Origin: Candidatus Wildermuthbacteria bacterium
GTDB taxonomy: Bacteria > Patescibacteriota > Minisyncoccia > Minisyncoccales > UBA10102
Direction of reading: 5' to 3'
Assembly (NCBI GenBank): GCA_016177065.1
Contig: JACOVZ010000025.1
Coordinates: 1 to 7,917 of the forward strand
Length of the DNA stretch: 7,917 bases
In this document: piece by piece, positions 6,080-7,917 of the stretch
Numbering within the stretch: the first letter of the stretch is position 1
Layout: each line of letters begins with the position of its first letter
Notes under the pieces: generated by a model
What the model was told of the DNA's origin: nothing
Database searches by the model: none
The model's input: the letters and a program-made list of their open reading frames with translations, nothing else
Program-made: the position numbers and the translations under genes

Positions 6080-6123
6080 AAGGGATATAGGATGAAGCAA
6101 GGCAGGGAGTAAAATTCAAAGCC

Positions 6124-7410
6124 ATGAAAACCTTTAAAAAAAGCAATCAGTTATTCAAAAAAGCGAGCAAAGTTATCCCGCTTGCTTCACAGACATTCAG
6201 CAAAAGCTACCTTCAGTTTGTTAAGGGCCAGGCGCCGCTATTCATCACACATGGAAAAGGGGCATACGTGTGGGACGCAGATGGGAATAAATACACAGAT
6301 TTCATCAACGGTCTTTTGCCGGTGATTCTTGGATATCAGTATAAAGCCGTTGATGACGCCATAAAGGCGCAAATGCAAAACGGCATTACTTTTTCGCTCG
6401 CTTCGCCGCTTGAGTACGAGCTTGCCCAGTTGCTTATTCGCCATATTCCTTGCGCTGAAATGGTGCGATTTGCGAAGAATGGCTCTGACGCTACTTCAGG
6501 CGCTATTCGTTTGGCGCGCGGAGTTACCGGACGGGAGCATGTGGCTGTATGCGGGTATCACGGTTGGCATGATTGGTATATCGGTTCAACCCCAAGAAAT
6601 CTTGGGGTGCCAAAAAGCACGCAGGCCTTAACGCACAAATTCTTGTACAACAGCATTGATTCTCTTGAAAAGATTTTCAAACGATATAAGGGGAAAGTTG
6701 CGGCAGTTATCATGGAGCCCATGAATTACGTGGAGCCAGAAAAGGAATTTTTGGCGCACGTGAAAGAATTGACCCATAGGAACGGAGCACTGCTCGTTTT
6801 TGACGAAATTATCACAGGTTTTCGCTTCAGTCTCGGAGGGGCTCAGAAATTGTTTGGAGTTATTCCTGACCTTGCGACATTCGGGAAATCCATGGCAAAC
6901 GGAATGCCAATCTCAGCTTTGGTGGGAAAGCGGGAGTATATGAATAGAATGGGCGATATTTTCTATTCTTCTACGCAAGGGGGTGAGGCCCTGTCCTTGG
7001 CTGCTGCCATTGCGACCATAAAGGAGATTGAGAAAAAGCATGTCATTGAGTATCTTTGGCGAGAGGGTAAATTTTTACAGGACGGAACCGCAAAACTGCT
7101 TAAAAAACATGGCTTAAACGATTATATCCAGGTTGCCGGCAAGCCATGCTGGCAGGTACTGAAGTTTCATGAAGCGTTTGGATACTCGGATTTTGAAATT
7201 AAAAGCTACATTCAGCAGGAAGTATTGCAGGCAGGATTCTTGTGGTATGGCCAGCATAATATGAGTTTTAGCCATACGAGAAAAGACATAGAAGGCTTGC
7301 TGAAAGCGTACGATGTGATTTTTGGCAAGCTCAAAGAGCTTCTTGAAAAAAAGCGTCTTCGCCAAGCTCTCCGCGGCGGGCTGATTAGCAATATTTTTAA
7401 AGTCAGGTAA
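6124..7410 (+). CDS. Class III PLP aminotransferase, glutamate-1-semialdehyde-aminotransferase-like
   Basis: A 428-residue fold-type I, class III aminotransferase closest by eye to glutamate-1-semialdehyde aminomutase (HemL). The cofactor region is complete: NGSDATSGAIRLAR (residues 119-132), GYHGWHDW (144-151), VIMEPM (195-200), FDEIITGFR (226-234, with D227) and FGKSMANGMPISA (253-265), where K255 should form the Schiff base with pyridoxal phosphate. Length matches HemL. A housekeeping haem role is unlikely because the gene is 13 nt upstream of a pseudaminic acid synthase and no haem genes are present. HemL-like proteins occur in surface-glycan clusters with SpsF, aldo/keto reductase and NeuB-family genes, where they presumably aminate a sugar or small ketone (inference). 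An AGGGAG ribosome-site-like stretch at 6104-6109 is 14 nt before ATG 6124, which is longer than ideal, but no better in-frame start was found. Confidence 0.88.
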   Translation: MKTFKKSNQLFKKASKVIPLASQTFSKSYLQFVKGQAPLFITHGKGAYVWDADGNKYTDFINGLLPVILGYQYKAVDDAIKAQMQNGITFSLASPLEYELAQLLIRHIPCAEMVRFAKNGSDATSGAIRLARGVTGREHVAVCGYHGWHDWYIGSTPRNLGVPKSTQALTHKFLYNSIDSLEKIFKRYKGKVAAVIMEPMNYVEPEKEFLAHVKELTHRNGALLVFDEIITGFRFSLGGAQKLFGVIPDLATFGKSMANGMPISALVGKREYMNRMGDIFYSSTQGGEALSLAAAIATIKEIEKKHVIEYLWREGKFLQDGTAKLLKKHGLNDYIQVAGKPCWQVLKFHEAFGYSDFEIKSYIQQEVLQAGFLWYGQHNMSFSHTRKDIEGLLKAYDVIFGKLKELLEKKRLRQALRGGLISNIFKVR

Positions 7411-7423
7411 AGTTTAACGAGTT

Positions 7424-7917
7424 ATGCCTCCTGAGGTGAAAATAGGAAGTAAGATAATTGGGAGAGGAAATCCTTGTTTTATTATTGCTGAAATTTCAGG
7501 AAACCACCATCAGAAATACGAAGAAGCGGTGGAGCTTGTGAAGCAAGCTGCAAAAGCAGGAGCAGACGCGGTAAAATTGCAAACCTACACTCCAGACACG
7601 ATCACTTTAAAATCAGACAAAGAATGGTTTGTGGTTGGAGGGAAAGACCAGCCTGATTCCTGGAAGAAAAAGATACTCTGGGATTTGTATGATACCGCAT
7701 ACACTCCTTGGGAATGGCAGCCAAAGTTAAAGGAACTTGCAGAAAGCCTGGGGCTCATCCTTTTTTCAAGCCCGTTTGATGAAACTGCGGTAGATTTTCT
7801 TGAAGTAATGGATGTTCCTTGCTACAAGATTGCTTCGTATGAAGCAGTGCACATTCCGCTTATTACGAAAATCGCTCATACAGGCAAACCAGTGATCATG
7901 TCTATTGGGTTCGCTTC
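7424..7917 (+). CDS. pseI: Pseudaminic acid synthase, NeuB family (5' part, cut by window end)
   Basis: The first 164 residues of a sialic-acid-synthase-family enzyme; the usual length is near 345, so the second half of the barrel and the C-terminal SAF (antifreeze-like) domain lie outside. Visible family blocks are CFIIAEISGNHHQ (residues 18-30), AAKAGADAVKLQTYTPDTITL (45-65), YTPWEW near residue 97, and LILFSSPFDETAVDFLEV followed by YKIASYEA. The QTYTPDTIT block and the long insert after it are closer to PseI than to N-acetylneuraminate or legionaminic acid synthases. The reaction is condensation of phosphoenolpyruvate with 2,4-diacetamido-2,4,6-trideoxy-L-altrose to give pseudaminic acid in the cytoplasm; a modified precursor is possible here. 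It starts 13 nt after the aminotransferase and is probably co-transcribed. The ribosome site at ATG 7424 is weak; GTG 7436 is an alternative start. Confidence 0.88.
   Translation, partial: MPPEVKIGSKIIGRGNPCFIIAEISGNHHQKYEEAVELVKQAAKAGADAVKLQTYTPDTITLKSDKEWFVVGGKDQPDSWKKKILWDLYDTAYTPWEWQPKLKELAESLGLILFSSPFDETAVDFLEVMDVPCYKIASYEAVHIPLITKIAHTGKPVIMSIGFA

Noticed and set aside
6065..6091. Possible promoter TTGAAG / TATAGG upstream of the aminotransferase
   Set aside because: The spacer is only 15 nt and the -10 match is poor; I could not find a convincing promoter in this gap.
1..7917. CRISPR array, transposon ends, tRNA or rRNA genes
   Set aside because: I found no regularly spaced repeats, transposase genes, terminal inverted repeats or recognisable RNA gene sequence in the window.

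Overview
This is a bacterial gene cluster, read entirely on the + strand, that looks like part of a cell-surface or flagellar glycan locus making a nonulosonic acid (sialic-acid-like sugar) of the pseudaminic type, together with an acyl-group-handling module. The protein families, sigma70-like promoter, intrinsic terminator and Shine-Dalgarno sites at some genes indicate a bacterium. TGA, TAA and TAG all serve as stops. GC looks low-to-mid 40s percent by eye. Genes are tightly packed and several lack a clear ribosome binding site. I cannot assign a phylum; an uncultured lineage is possible but only a guess.

Layout: (A) 2-3328, a tight run: the C-terminal end of an AMP-forming acyl/aminoacyl ligase, a two-module VOC-fold protein, a class I SAM methyltransferase, a PF04199 'cyclase' (kynurenine-formamidase-like metal hydrolase), an 85-residue acyl carrier protein and an AAC(3)-family N-acyltransferase. 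(B) 3332-5028, continuing the same run: an aldo/keto reductase and an SpsF-type cytidylyltransferase. (C) 5029-6025, a drug/metabolite-transporter (EamA) gene with its own good sigma70-like promoter and a perfect 9-bp-stem intrinsic terminator. (D) 6124-7917: a glutamate-1-semialdehyde-aminotransferase-like class III aminotransferase, then the N-terminal 164 residues of a pseudaminic acid synthase (PseI/NeuB family), cut by the window end.

How the genes may work together (inference): PseI condenses a 6-deoxy diamino-hexose with phosphoenolpyruvate, and the SpsF-like enzyme would activate the product as a CMP-sugar. The aldo/keto reductase and class III aminotransferase would make or change the sugar precursor or a substituent. 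The ligase, acyl carrier protein and AAC(3)-like enzyme form a plausible chain in which an acid is adenylated, loaded on the carrier and passed to an amino group of the sugar. The methyltransferase, VOC protein and cyclase-family hydrolase could tailor that acyl group. If right, the cluster would make a nonulosonic acid with an unusual N-acyl substituent. No gene here resembles the standard PseB, PseC, PseG or PseH; they may lie outside the window or be replaced.
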